Positions 18,134 to 26,988 of a stretch of DNA of 64,000 bases are shown here, piece by piece. The stretch's first letter is position 1; every line of letters starts with the position of its first letter. Origin of the DNA: Brenneria populi (GTDB taxonomy: Bacteria > Pseudomonadota > Gammaproteobacteria > Enterobacterales > Enterobacteriaceae). Below the pieces are notes generated by a model. The model ran no database searches. It saw only the letters and a list, made by a program, of their open reading frames with translations, and was not told the origin of the DNA. Where the stretch lies: NCBI RefSeq assembly GCF_036016195.1, contig NZ_JAYWTM010000006.1, positions 248,001 through 312,000 on the forward strand, read 5' to 3'. The position numbers and the translations under genes were made by a program.

Positions 18134-19145
18134 TACGTATCGTCTGTTGCGGACTCTCGTTGTCATGTTTGTCCTGGGCGCATCTATTCCTGCTAAAGCC
18201 GAACTAACCTGCCCAGACGCGGGTTTATTGTCGGGTAAGTTGCTGACGGATGTTTGCTGGTCATGCATTTTTCCTATCCGGGTTGCAGGTCTTCCACTTG
18301 GCTCTGGCAGTGTCCCAAGCGGCGCATCAAACAAGTCATTTTGCTTATGTGAAGACAACTTAGGCGTGCCAAGGCCAGGTATTGTTACCAGCATGTGGGA
18401 GCCAGCGCGTCTGATTGAACTGGTCAGAACGCCGGGTTGCTCGCCTTCCCTGGGAGGGATTCGTTTACCGTTAGGTGATAGGCGATTGCAAGGTGGTCAT
18501 GGCGAGGGTGAATACGATACCGGTGATCTCGCTTTCTACCATTACCATTATTATGCCTTTCCGCTTTTGGTCATGCTCGATTTGTTCATGGATGGCAATT
18601 GCAATGCCGATGGTTACATGGACTTTGACTTGATGTATTTGTCGGAATTGGACCCAACATGGCTGAACGATGAACTGGCCTTTTTTACTCAGCCTGAAGC
18701 GGCTGCCGTTGCCAATCCATTGGCTATTTCGGCTTGTACCGCTGACGCTGCCTCATCAACGCTTGGTAAACCCATCGACCAATTGTTTTGGTGTGCTGGC
18801 AGTTGGGGCCATCTCTATCCCTTATCTGGCCACACCTTAGCCTTTGGCTCATTAGCAGAAAACACCAGCCATTTAGCGGCGCGTGCAATCGCGGCTCAAC
18901 ACAGGCGTGGTCTTGCTAGGCGAACAATGGGGAACAGTGCGCTATGCCGACCTGTTATCGAACCCATGCTGCCGAAATCCCAATACAAGATGAGTATGTT
19001 CTTCCCTGTACCGGAAACTGAAAGTGCGCATGTCATCGGTGAAAGCACCATGAAATGGGGAGAGTGGCGAACAATCCCAGGTGCCGGTGAAGATGCGCTC
19101 TACATTTTGTGGCGCTGGCAAGACTGCTGTAACTCGGGAGGTTAA
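18117..19145 (+). CDS. traU: TraU pilus assembly/DNA transfer protein
   Basis: 342 residues, signal peptide at the N-terminus, about ten cysteines and conserved GGIRLPLG / LFWCAGSWG segments of the F-type TraU family. Periplasmic; needed for stabilising mating pairs and for DNA transfer. ATG 18117 is preferred to the TTG at 18111. It is followed 2 nt later by traN. Confidence 0.93.
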   Translation: MKKLNNTYRLLRTLVVMFVLGASIPAKAELTCPDAGLLSGKLLTDVCWSCIFPIRVAGLPLGSGSVPSGASNKSFCLCEDNLGVPRPGIVTSMWEPARLIELVRTPGCSPSLGGIRLPLGDRRLQGGHGEGEYDTGDLAFYHYHYYAFPLLVMLDLFMDGNCNADGYMDFDLMYLSELDPTWLNDELAFFTQPEAAAVANPLAISACTADAASSTLGKPIDQLFWCAGSWGHLYPLSGHTLAFGSLAENTSHLAARAIAAQHRRGLARRTMGNSALCRPVIEPMLPKSQYKMSMFFPVPETESAHVIGESTMKWGEWRTIPGAGEDALYILWRWQDCCNSGG

Positions 19146-19147
19146 CT

Positions 19148-22100
19148 ATGAAACCAACACTTTTTACCCGAGTTTTAGCGGGTGTCTTATCAATCACTAT
19201 GGCGTGCTTGCCCTTACATGGTGTGGCCGCTGATGTGCAGCGCCAATCCGGCTTAAGCGGACAACAAGAAGGTAAGCAATTGCTGCAAAACTGGACGATG
19301 CCCGCACTTAACGGCAATACACTGTTGGTGCCGAGTGGCAGTGGTAATGAGTCCATTAACTTGCAAGAGCTATTTCCTGGTATGGATCAAGGCTCATTAG
19401 ATGTCTTAACGGGCGTTTATGGCTCTGATGCCAGCATGAATCAATTAGGGACGCAGCGCCAAGAGAGCATGGCATCCGAAAGTGGCGCTACGGGTGAGGC
19501 GTTTCGCTCGCTACAGCAAATCAAAGACAGGTCTCGGCCAGATATGGTCAATGATCCGCTTTGGGCATTAACTGATGCGGTTCAAACTGACCCCAATCTA
19601 TTAACCCAAAGCTTCCCCGGCTGTGAGTCTCAAGGTGAAGGCAGCCCAAATTACCAGCAATGTGACAGGCTCAATACAGCGGTTAACAGCTGCACTATCA
19701 CTCACGATTACACGGCTGGCATCATTGAGCATGTTTCAGGACCGATGAATCTTCGCTCTTGTGGTGAGGGGTGTCTTGAAGTTTGGATAGGACGAATTGG
19801 CGACAACTACTGGAGTGGCCGTTGTAAGGTGTTTGAACAGGCCATCACACTCAAAGTCGTGAACCCCGATGCGATTACCTCAGCCGTTCTTGAGTACGCC
19901 AAATGGGATGACTACATGCAAGTTTGGCTTGGCGATCAGAAAGTGTGGTCTGGGCCGAACAATAACTTTCCACCAGAAACGGCTGGCCGCTGCGAGCTTA
20001 GTACCAGTTGGGAGCGCAATCCTAATACTGACCTCACCGCCAAGCTAAAAGCGGTAGAGCCCGGTTTAGAAGTGCCAGTAAAAATTCGCGTATCGGTAAC
20101 AGGTAGTGGTGAGGGTTATGCACGCATCAAGGTGCGCTTTGATCCAACCAAGGCAGTGATGAATGATAGTTGGTCGCCACAATCCTGTATCGAACAAGCA
20201 GCGGATATCCCGACAAAGTTTTCAGACTACAGCATTCAATGCACGGATCAGCCTTCTTCAACCAACGGATGTACGGTGGTCAATGGTGTTTCAGTTTGTG
20301 AATCCTACTTTGCCCCAAGCCCTGTGACTGGCATATCGCCTTTGTGTCGGCGTGTACAAGTCAGTGTGGATGACGAAAGCTATAAGGGGATTGAAAATCA
20401 GGCCTGCCAAGTGCTTGAAGCGAATCCTTCCTGTGGCTTCATGTCGTCAGAATGTGCCGAGACCAATGATAAGGGTGAATGCATTCGTTTTACCGATACT
20501 TATGACTGTGGATTACAAACCAGCGATCCAAAGTGCGTGGTATCCAATCTTATGCCGAGTAGTTTTGAGGCTTGTGAGCCTACTCAGACGATTACGCCAT
20601 TTACTGAAACCAAGCATGTACCGGATTACCAGGTGTGCGAGAAGATCAGCACGCTTACTCAGTGTCAGTTAGAGCGACGTGTATCCGCTGAAACCCATCA
20701 ACAAAGCTGGTCCATTGAGCGCGGTTGCTTTAGCTCTGAAACCATCAGTTTTGTTCCACAGCACAGCACCACCATGCAAACTGGAAACGCGACACTGAGG
20801 ATTTTTGATAATCAAAATACTGAGATAAAAATCACCGAGTCGCCATCCAAGGCAAATGGTTGGAAAACGACACTCTCACTGACGGGCAATAAGGAAACGG
20901 TGACTGAGACGAAACCGTCCATTAAGTACCCTGAAATGACCTGTCCAAAAGGAACCTTGGTTGGCTCATTGTGCAAGGTCGTTAATGGGTCAATTATTTC
21001 GTGGCATGAACCTCAGGAAGTCACTCGTTCCAGATGTGAATCCGGCTGGAACAAAGTCGATTTCGATACTTGCAGCCGAGAAGTTCAGAAGTGTTTGGCT
21101 CCTGCAAAACTGAGCGCTTCATTGACCTTCTCTGGCAAATACTTAGAGCAAGACGTTGTTCATCAATCAAGTGATCTGGGCATAGACCAATGCTTGATGC
21201 AAACGGATCAGTTTACTGCGGTGCAGTGGCAGTGTTTGGATACGGGCACAAAACGAATCGACGGGTTAACGGTTGGTAGTGGCGAGTTGGCCAATCTTGG
21301 AAGCCTTTATCCGGCTGTTGTTTCGTCTCCTGCTCATTTAACCAGTCGCGGCAGTTCTGATGGACTGGGGCTCTCATGCTGGAGGGCAAAAGCGACCTAC
21401 AATGCTTCGACTGCTCATCCAGAGTTCAACATGGGCAGCTCAGATAGCTGGGTAGATGCCAATGGTAATACACAAACCATCGTCAATAACGGACAAAACA
21501 CGACCACCAATACGTGTTCCGCGCTGGAGCAAAACCCGGCCTGCCAGTATGTCAGAACCGAATGCACTGAAGGCGGGGCTGGTCATGAAGGCTTCTGTTA
21601 TATCCAAAGTTTGGTGTATGACTGCGGACAAAGCGTTGAAGTGCAAAACGCTCGAATGGAAACTCAATACAACTGTGAGGGGCCAGTTCGCTGTATGGGC
21701 ACAGATTGTTTAGAGCCAGAGTCAATTAAGCAGGCTAACTTTGCAGAAGCCGCTGCGATGCTTAATGCGGCGCAGTTTATGACCAATGATATGTCATGCA
21801 CGGGAGCTGATGGCCAAGATAACGTCGAGTGTACTGTTTTTAAAGGTAATGCAGGCCAGTGCAAAAAAGCCGTTGGCGGTATAGTGGATTGCTGTGAAAA
21901 GCCAAGTGGCGTGTCGTTATCGGATTACATCACGATGATAGTGGCAGTTAACAAGCTTGATACAGCAGTCATGGCCATGAATCCGTCGTCGGCAATCTAT
22001 GGTTCGTGGAATACGCTTAGGGAACCGATAACGAGTACCTGGAGTGCGGTTAAAGAGCCTTTTGTGTCTGCATGGGACTCTCTCATAGGGGCTGGGCCAT

Positions 22101-22840
22101 CAACGGCTGCTGGCGCGGGAGCGGAGCAAGCTGCGACTGGCTTCATGCAGGTATTGACCAACAAAACGGCTGAATGGGTAGGTACGACCTTTGGTTCGGG
22201 GGCGCAATCGGCACTGTTTAGCAACGTTGGTGGCGCGGTTGGAGCCGATGGTGTCGTTTCGGGCGGTAACTTTGCCTTGGGTGGCGCTGCGGGTGCGGTT
22301 CTGAGTACAGTTATGACGGCCTACATGATTTATTCAGTCACTATGATCCTCATTCAACTTATCTGGAAATGTGAGCAGAGTGAGTTTGAAATGAACGCTA
22401 AGCGGGTATTGAAGAGTTGCCATTATGTAGGCTCTTACTGCAAGTCTAAGTTCTTAGGTGCCTGTGTTGAGAAACGGCAGTCATATTGCTGCTTTACTTC
22501 GCCGCTTTCACGGATCATTCAGGAACAAGTACGTCCGCAATTGGGCCTTGGCTGGGGCAGTGCGAAATCTCCCAACTGTGAAGGATTGACCGCGAGTCAG
22601 TTAAACCAGGTGGATTGGAGCCAAGTCAATCTGGATGAATGGATAGGTATCTTGTCGATAACAGGCAACCTACCCGAAATACCATCACTGGATCTTGAGA
22701 GACTCACAGGCTCAGGAAGTACGCTAAACGTGGATGGAAACCGTCAAAGTGCCGCAGACAGAGCCATTGAACGGCTAAACGGAATGGATGCCCAGAAACT
22801 GCGTCAGGAGGCGACGGAAGAAATTTCGGGGAATAATTGA
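19148..22840 (+). CDS. traN: TraN mating-pair stabilisation adhesin
   Basis: 1,230 residues, twice the size of F TraN but as expected for SXT/R391. Signal peptide (about residues 1-27), then very many cysteines, many in repeated C-x-V/L-x-E...CGLQ-type modules (for example around residues 395-480 and 780-850). A Gly/Ala-rich region and a hydrophobic segment (about 1030-1080) precede the Cys-rich C-terminus. It is the outer-membrane protein that recognises recipient cells. Last gene of the dsbC operon and left border of HS4. Confidence 0.94.
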   Translation: MKPTLFTRVLAGVLSITMACLPLHGVAADVQRQSGLSGQQEGKQLLQNWTMPALNGNTLLVPSGSGNESINLQELFPGMDQGSLDVLTGVYGSDASMNQLGTQRQESMASESGATGEAFRSLQQIKDRSRPDMVNDPLWALTDAVQTDPNLLTQSFPGCESQGEGSPNYQQCDRLNTAVNSCTITHDYTAGIIEHVSGPMNLRSCGEGCLEVWIGRIGDNYWSGRCKVFEQAITLKVVNPDAITSAVLEYAKWDDYMQVWLGDQKVWSGPNNNFPPETAGRCELSTSWERNPNTDLTAKLKAVEPGLEVPVKIRVSVTGSGEGYARIKVRFDPTKAVMNDSWSPQSCIEQAADIPTKFSDYSIQCTDQPSSTNGCTVVNGVSVCESYFAPSPVTGISPLCRRVQVSVDDESYKGIENQACQVLEANPSCGFMSSECAETNDKGECIRFTDTYDCGLQTSDPKCVVSNLMPSSFEACEPTQTITPFTETKHVPDYQVCEKISTLTQCQLERRVSAETHQQSWSIERGCFSSETISFVPQHSTTMQTGNATLRIFDNQNTEIKITESPSKANGWKTTLSLTGNKETVTETKPSIKYPEMTCPKGTLVGSLCKVVNGSIISWHEPQEVTRSRCESGWNKVDFDTCSREVQKCLAPAKLSASLTFSGKYLEQDVVHQSSDLGIDQCLMQTDQFTAVQWQCLDTGTKRIDGLTVGSGELANLGSLYPAVVSSPAHLTSRGSSDGLGLSCWRAKATYNASTAHPEFNMGSSDSWVDANGNTQTIVNNGQNTTTNTCSALEQNPACQYVRTECTEGGAGHEGFCYIQSLVYDCGQSVEVQNARMETQYNCEGPVRCMGTDCLEPESIKQANFAEAAAMLNAAQFMTNDMSCTGADGQDNVECTVFKGNAGQCKKAVGGIVDCCEKPSGVSLSDYITMIVAVNKLDTAVMAMNPSSAIYGSWNTLREPITSTWSAVKEPFVSAWDSLIGAGPSTAAGAGAEQAATGFMQVLTNKTAEWVGTTFGSGAQSALFSNVGGAVGADGVVSGGNFALGGAAGAVLSTVMTAYMIYSVTMILIQLIWKCEQSEFEMNAKRVLKSCHYVGSYCKSKFLGACVEKRQSYCCFTSPLSRIIQEQVRPQLGLGWGSAKSPNCEGLTASQLNQVDWSQVNLDEWIGILSITGNLPEIPSLDLERLTGSGSTLNVDGNRQSAADRAIERLNGMDAQKLRQEATEEISGNN

Positions 22841-22855
22841 GCGCACTCTTAGAAC

Positions 22856-22882
22856 AGAAGGCTTTGCGATGCAAAGCCTTCT
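22856..22882. terminator. hairpin after traN
   Basis: A perfect 12-bp stem, AGAAGGCTTTGC (22856-22867) with GCAAAGCCTTCT (22871-22882). It is not followed by a T-run, so it may act as an RNA 3'-end stabiliser or a weak terminator between the tra operon and the HS4 cargo. Confidence 0.55.
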
Positions 22883-22995
22883 ATATCGATATGAAATAAC
22901 CATTGAACTTCTGAGAAAACATTACCCAACCTTGGAATTTGTATTCCTTGCGTGCTGAGCTGTACAGTTCTCAATTTACATTTCACGTAAAAAAC

Positions 22996-23073
22996 TTAGA
23001 CAAATAGGTCTGACTTGTTGACATGTTAGACTTAATTGTCTAAATTGATGGTGTGTTAGTCATATTTGTCTAG
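22996..23073 (+). promoter_or_regulatory. HS4 cargo promoter inside three phased operators
   Basis: Near-consensus promoter: TTGACA (23018-23023), 17-nt spacer, TAAATT (23041-23046). Three 18-bp palindromic sites of type TTAGAC-N6-GTCTAA lie at 22996-23013, 23026-23043 (perfect arms) and 23056-23073, with starts exactly 30 bp apart. The middle site fills the spacer; the third runs into the ribosome site (AGAGG, 23072-23076) of the first gene. The likely binder is the XRE-type HTH domain at the N-terminus of the second gene (inference). Confidence 0.75.
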
Positions 23074-23081
23074 AGGTTGGT

Positions 23082-23330
23082 ATGGAAATGGAAGATAAAG
23101 CGAAAGTTGCTGGTGCTGTTGGTGGCCTCGGCGGTGTAGGTGGTTCAATTGGTGCCGTATCAGCGGCAGGTTCCGTTGCAGGTTTAAGCGCTGCTGGTGT
23201 CACTTCCGGTCTTGCCGCCATAGGTGGTGTAGTTGGTGGTGGAATGGTTGCCGGACTTGCAATTACTGCGGCAGCTCCATTGGCGATTGGTGCTGGAACT
23301 TACGGTATATACAAGTGGCTGAAATCATAG
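23082..23330 (+). CDS. tiny Gly/Ala-rich membrane protein of the HS4 cassette
   Basis: 82 residues. After a charged N-terminus (MEMEDKAK) almost the whole chain is Gly, Ala, Val, Ser and Ile with many GxxxG-like spacings, ending GTYGIYKWLKS. It should form one or two tightly packed membrane helices, like glycine-zipper pore formers. AGAGG lies 5 nt before ATG 23082. It lies 9 nt upstream of the GTPase gene, whose own C-terminal hydrophobic region (GPITIGIALAAAIGYIIYRL) has a similar end. Not a recognised family; an effector role is inference. Confidence 0.7.
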   Translation: MEMEDKAKVAGAVGGLGGVGGSIGAVSAAGSVAGLSAAGVTSGLAAIGGVVGGGMVAGLAITAAAPLAIGAGTYGIYKWLKS

Positions 23331-23339
23331 GTCTGAAAA

Positions 23340-25613
23340 ATGAAACACGATGAACTAAATGAGCGTTTAAGAACTTTCTTAATTTCAAGCCGAGAAAATG
23401 CGGGTTTGTCCCAAAGTGATGTTGCTGCAAGATCTGAAGTTTTTGGAATTGGAAGAACACTGGATCAACGGGCTGTTTCAAGAATTGAAAGTCAACCAAT
23501 GAATGCTGATGCAATTAAGATTGCTGGGTATCTATCAGCTGTTGGGATTCAGCCAAGCAAGTATTATGAAATTTTAACGGAATACACTTATAAAGAGGAT
23601 GATTATATTATGTCAGAAGTTGGTGAGCAAACTATCAAAATTAAGGTAGAGGCAGCGAAGTCGCTTATTTCATCAGTGAAAGATAGTATCGATTGCTACA
23701 ATCATGAATATATCGATTCAATAGGGCTTAAAAGTAAGGTTGAACAGCTTGAGGCTGTAGTAGATGGACTTAATAGAAAGCCTGTAATTGGATGTTTTGG
23801 CCATTTTGATGCAGGTAAGTCAACACTGATTAATACTGTTATCAATCAGTCATTGCTCCCGACCAAATACCAACCAGCAACATGTGTTGTTAATCTTCTT
23901 ATGCACGAATCAGATAAGCCTGAAACAATTTCAGGAAATGTGGCTGTGTTTAAGAAGGGCTTTAAGCCGCATATGGTTCATTCACCATTTGATGTCGAAA
24001 AATATTTAATTGAACAAGGTGGTTCAGAAATATTGGATAGATTAGGAGTGCACAATCATGAAGATGATGTATTAAATGAGGCTTATATCGCAATTGTTTT
24101 TTCAGATTCCGAGATACTTCGTTCGGTTTGGTTGTTGGATACCCCAGGGGATCTTAACGGTTCAGATGAGTCTGATACTGAGAAGGCTCTCGGTGGTGTA
24201 GAACTTGCTGATGGTGTTGTTTTTGTTTCAAATCATACCGGGTTTTTCAAAGATAGTGATTTAGGGTTTGCATCAAATATCATCAGGCAGAGACCACCAG
24301 TGGATAAGGAGAAACCACTTGATCATTTAATGTTCATTCAGTCTCATTGTCACTCTGAAATAAGCAGGGATGATGTGGAAGCTGTAGGTCGTGTAACCTT
24401 CAAGAGAATTAAAAAGCAACTAGATAATTTAATATTTTCATCATGGATGGAAGATGGATTTATTACGCAATTACCAGAAAGTTCAGAACTAACAGCACGA
24501 GTTCAACCATTTTGGCGTGAAAATAATGACTATCGTAGTGATACATTGCGAAAAATCACCGAAATGGCTTCGTCTCTAACTTTGAACCAAGCATCAATAG
24601 TAGATAAGTATATTTCTAATATTCTAAAGAATATCGAAAATATGCTATTGAGTGAGATTGATAATCTAAAGAACAAGAAATCGGAGACTTTCGAAAGAAT
24701 TAAGGAGGTTAACGAGAAGGATGCGCGATTTCGTGAGTTGTCTACTCAGTTGATAAAAGATTTTAACTCCCTCATTGAATCATGTAATAGCCACAAAAAA
24801 CACGACTTGGATGTTATGAGTACCTATTACAAATACAATACTTCTGTTGAAGGTCTCGAAGAGCTTATCAATGACACCTATTCGGACAAGAAAGAGGCTC
24901 AATCTGAGTTAGGCAATTATATTGGTCAGCTTTTGACTACAAAATTAGAAAGCACATTAAAGACTAGTGGTAAAGCCGTATCGACGGAATTAGATTCTTT
25001 GTTGTTGAGATGGCAGGAAGCTGCCCCCACCATCTCAACTACAGGAATTGATACCGAAATATCTGGATTGGGTGCAGAGTTTAGTGCATTTAACTCGAGA
25101 GCGGCTTTTGTTGGAGGTCTTGCGGGATTAGGAAGTCTTGGAGCTATGGCGTTATATGTATCGACTATAGCAAGTAATTTAGGTGCCTATATTTTAGTTG
25201 GAAAGGCAGCTGGAGTATTGGTGTCTTTAGGGTTGGTTGGAAGTGTTACTACAGTAACTTCATTCGTTGCAGCCATCGGTGGCCCTATTACCATAGGTAT
25301 AGCTCTTGCTGCGGCAATTGGTTACATAATATATCGACTAGCTGGTGGTAGTTGGCAAAAATCACTCGCAAAAAAAGCCGCAGAAGCAATTCGTAAAGAG
25401 TCGGTGTTTGATGACATAGAGAGAGCTGTAACTGAGTATTGGAATAGTACATATAAGGCAATCAAAGCAGGTTTGGATGAGCTAATTATCAAAACTGATG
25501 AGTATATTGAAAATTTAAAGGCTGATGCGAAAGTTGAATATGATATTGATGAAGTTGATGTATGTGTCTCACTTATCGATGACACGTTATTAATTCTTAA
25601 GTCTAGCGACTAA
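23340..25613 (+). CDS. XRE-HTH / dynamin-like GTPase fusion protein
   Basis: 757 residues. N-terminus: XRE-like helix-turn-helix (about 8-70, AGLSQSDVAARSEVF...AVSRIESQP). Then a GTPase domain with G1 GHFDAGKST (154-162), a candidate G2 Thr in TKYQPAT and G3 DTPGD (267-271). The G4 motif is atypical (IQSHCHSE instead of NKxD). A long coiled-coil region follows, then Gly/Ala-rich hydrophobic segments (about 590-665) and an amphipathic C-terminus: the layout of bacterial dynamin-like proteins. Fusion of a repressor-type HTH to a dynamin is unusual and explains the phased operators upstream. Probable anti-phage or membrane-stress function (inference). Confidence 0.8.
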   Translation: MKHDELNERLRTFLISSRENAGLSQSDVAARSEVFGIGRTLDQRAVSRIESQPMNADAIKIAGYLSAVGIQPSKYYEILTEYTYKEDDYIMSEVGEQTIKIKVEAAKSLISSVKDSIDCYNHEYIDSIGLKSKVEQLEAVVDGLNRKPVIGCFGHFDAGKSTLINTVINQSLLPTKYQPATCVVNLLMHESDKPETISGNVAVFKKGFKPHMVHSPFDVEKYLIEQGGSEILDRLGVHNHEDDVLNEAYIAIVFSDSEILRSVWLLDTPGDLNGSDESDTEKALGGVELADGVVFVSNHTGFFKDSDLGFASNIIRQRPPVDKEKPLDHLMFIQSHCHSEISRDDVEAVGRVTFKRIKKQLDNLIFSSWMEDGFITQLPESSELTARVQPFWRENNDYRSDTLRKITEMASSLTLNQASIVDKYISNILKNIENMLLSEIDNLKNKKSETFERIKEVNEKDARFRELSTQLIKDFNSLIESCNSHKKHDLDVMSTYYKYNTSVEGLEELINDTYSDKKEAQSELGNYIGQLLTTKLESTLKTSGKAVSTELDSLLLRWQEAAPTISTTGIDTEISGLGAEFSAFNSRAAFVGGLAGLGSLGAMALYVSTIASNLGAYILVGKAAGVLVSLGLVGSVTTVTSFVAAIGGPITIGIALAAAIGYIIYRLAGGSWQKSLAKKAAEAIRKESVFDDIERAVTEYWNSTYKAIKAGLDELIIKTDEYIENLKADAKVEYDIDEVDVCVSLIDDTLLILKSSD

Positions 25614-25632
25614 CTCTTGATGGGAGGTATTT

Positions 25633-26151
25633 ATGGCTTGGTGGTTCGCCGCTCCTCTTGTTATATGGGGGGCAAAAAAAATATATGATGCTGTTACTGA
25701 AGATGATGAGCCATCATATAGCTCAAGTTCAAGTAGTACACTATCTTCTGCGAAGTCTACTCGTACAAAGTTAAGGAAAAAACTCATACGAGAAGCAATA
25801 CTTGAGAATAGGAAGTCGCTAATATCAAAGGCTTTTAGTGATAGAGAGTCTGAACTTGTTAAGTTGGATGGCTCAAGTAAAGCCGATGCGATCTTAGACG
25901 TTTCCGGTTTTAATGCGGCTTTAGGTAATTTGTCTAGCACTGTAAGGTTGTTAAATCCTACTTATAGTGAGAGTTTTGGGGAAGTTGATGGTTCGTTGTT
26001 GGTTTTCACAGATTTAAACTCGGAGGTCAACAATGTTGCAAAAAAAGCTGACGATGAATATGGTTCAATGGCGGGCATTGATCACTACAATGAATACGAT
26101 AGATCCATAGATCCATTCGTAGCTAAGTTGCAAAGTGAGATTTCAAGATAA
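25633..26151 (+). CDS. unrecognised HS4 companion protein with N-terminal membrane helix
   Basis: 172 residues: hydrophobic N-terminus (WWFAAPLVIWGAKKIY), a Ser-rich stretch (about 28-45), a basic helical region and an acidic C-terminal half. GGGAGG precedes ATG 25633, only 19 nt after the GTPase stop, so it belongs to the same operon. No family recognised. Together the three genes form a compact membrane-associated cassette ended by a terminator at 26178-26200. Confidence 0.7.
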   Translation: MAWWFAAPLVIWGAKKIYDAVTEDDEPSYSSSSSSTLSSAKSTRTKLRKKLIREAILENRKSLISKAFSDRESELVKLDGSSKADAILDVSGFNAALGNLSSTVRLLNPTYSESFGEVDGSLLVFTDLNSEVNNVAKKADDEYGSMAGIDHYNEYDRSIDPFVAKLQSEISR

Positions 26152-26177
26152 ATACAGTTTAATTAGTGGAAATCTAA

Positions 26178-26200
26178 AATAGGGGCATACTGCCCCTATT
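26178..26200. terminator. bidirectional terminator of the HS4 cassette
   Basis: AATAGGGGCA (26178-26187) pairs perfectly with TGCCCCTATT (26191-26200) around a 3-nt loop. A T-rich stretch follows and A-rich sequence precedes it. It lies between two convergent genes and can serve both. Confidence 0.8.
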
Positions 26201-26205
26201 ATTAT

Positions 26206-26880
26206 CTATTTTATATGGTGGTTTTTATTGCCTTGTAAGGCTTTAATTCGATTGTCTCGTGTAATTTCCCATTCATCAACAGGGTCCATTCTTGACCAAG
26301 CTTCAAATAGTTGAGTTTGTTGCCTGCTTAGTCTTAGGCCGTATTGATCACGCATGTAGAAATAAATTCTAGCAATATCACCCTGACGGTTAGCTGGTGG
26401 TTCTGCTCGGCGGTCTTTAAAATCAACTTCGAAATCACATTGACCGTAGGCTCTTGGTTCATTCGGAATCATGCCAAATCGAAAATTTGATCTATCCCCA
26501 TTGAGCTCTCCTACTGATGGTACAAGGTTATGGAGATCCGACACCATTTTAGAAAACTCAGGATCATTCTTTTCACAGTTCCGACGACCACCATTTTGCC
26601 AGCATTGGCGTTGATGGCCAATTTCCCAAGCTGAGACTACGTGCTCCCACTCTAAGCGTTCACCTCGTTTCGGTTGCTTCCTTGGTTCATATCCGCAAGA
26701 TGTAGCATCAATTGCACCATCATTGTTATAGCTACATCCACAGTAAAACGTTCTCTGGTTGTCTTGGTAAATTTCTCGGGCAAATCGTTTTGCCTGACTG
26801 AACGATGTGGGGTGTTCTGCAATTGCAGGTATAGCGAACAACGCTATAAAGAAAGTAACGAAAAAATTAGTTCTATTCAT
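26206..26880 (-). CDS. secreted endonuclease I (EndA/Dns family)
   Basis: 224 residues with a signal peptide (about 1-21, ending AIA). The mature part carries the endonuclease I core: FYCGCSYNN, RGERLEWEHVVSAW (catalytic His in the beta-beta-alpha-metal type site), DLHNLVPSVGELNGDRSNFRFG and the paired cysteines. Periplasmic or secreted non-specific nuclease. It reads opposite to the GTPase cassette and may be an independent HS4 passenger. EndA-like genes also occur in other ICEs of this type, where they could act on incoming DNA outside the cytoplasm (inference). Confidence 0.88.
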   Translation of the reverse strand: MNRTNFFVTFFIALFAIPAIAEHPTSFSQAKRFAREIYQDNQRTFYCGCSYNNDGAIDATSCGYEPRKQPKRGERLEWEHVVSAWEIGHQRQCWQNGGRRNCEKNDPEFSKMVSDLHNLVPSVGELNGDRSNFRFGMIPNEPRAYGQCDFEVDFKDRRAEPPANRQGDIARIYFYMRDQYGLRLSRQQTQLFEAWSRMDPVDEWEITRDNRIKALQGNKNHHIK

Positions 26881-26948
26881 GTAGCTTGGCCAAAAATGAC
26901 AGTTAAATTCATTTTAATGATTTTGATAGAAAATACAGCAAGATGAAG

Positions 26949-26967
26949 AGCCCCTTCGAGAGGGGCT
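26949..26967. terminator. hairpin downstream of s063
   Basis: AGCCCC (26949-26954) and GGGGCT (26962-26967) form a 6-bp GC-rich stem 22 nt after the s063 stop. There is only a weak T-rich tail on that strand, so it is a tentative terminator. Confidence 0.45.
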
Positions 26968-26988
26968 GGTTGATGGGAGCCTAGTTGG

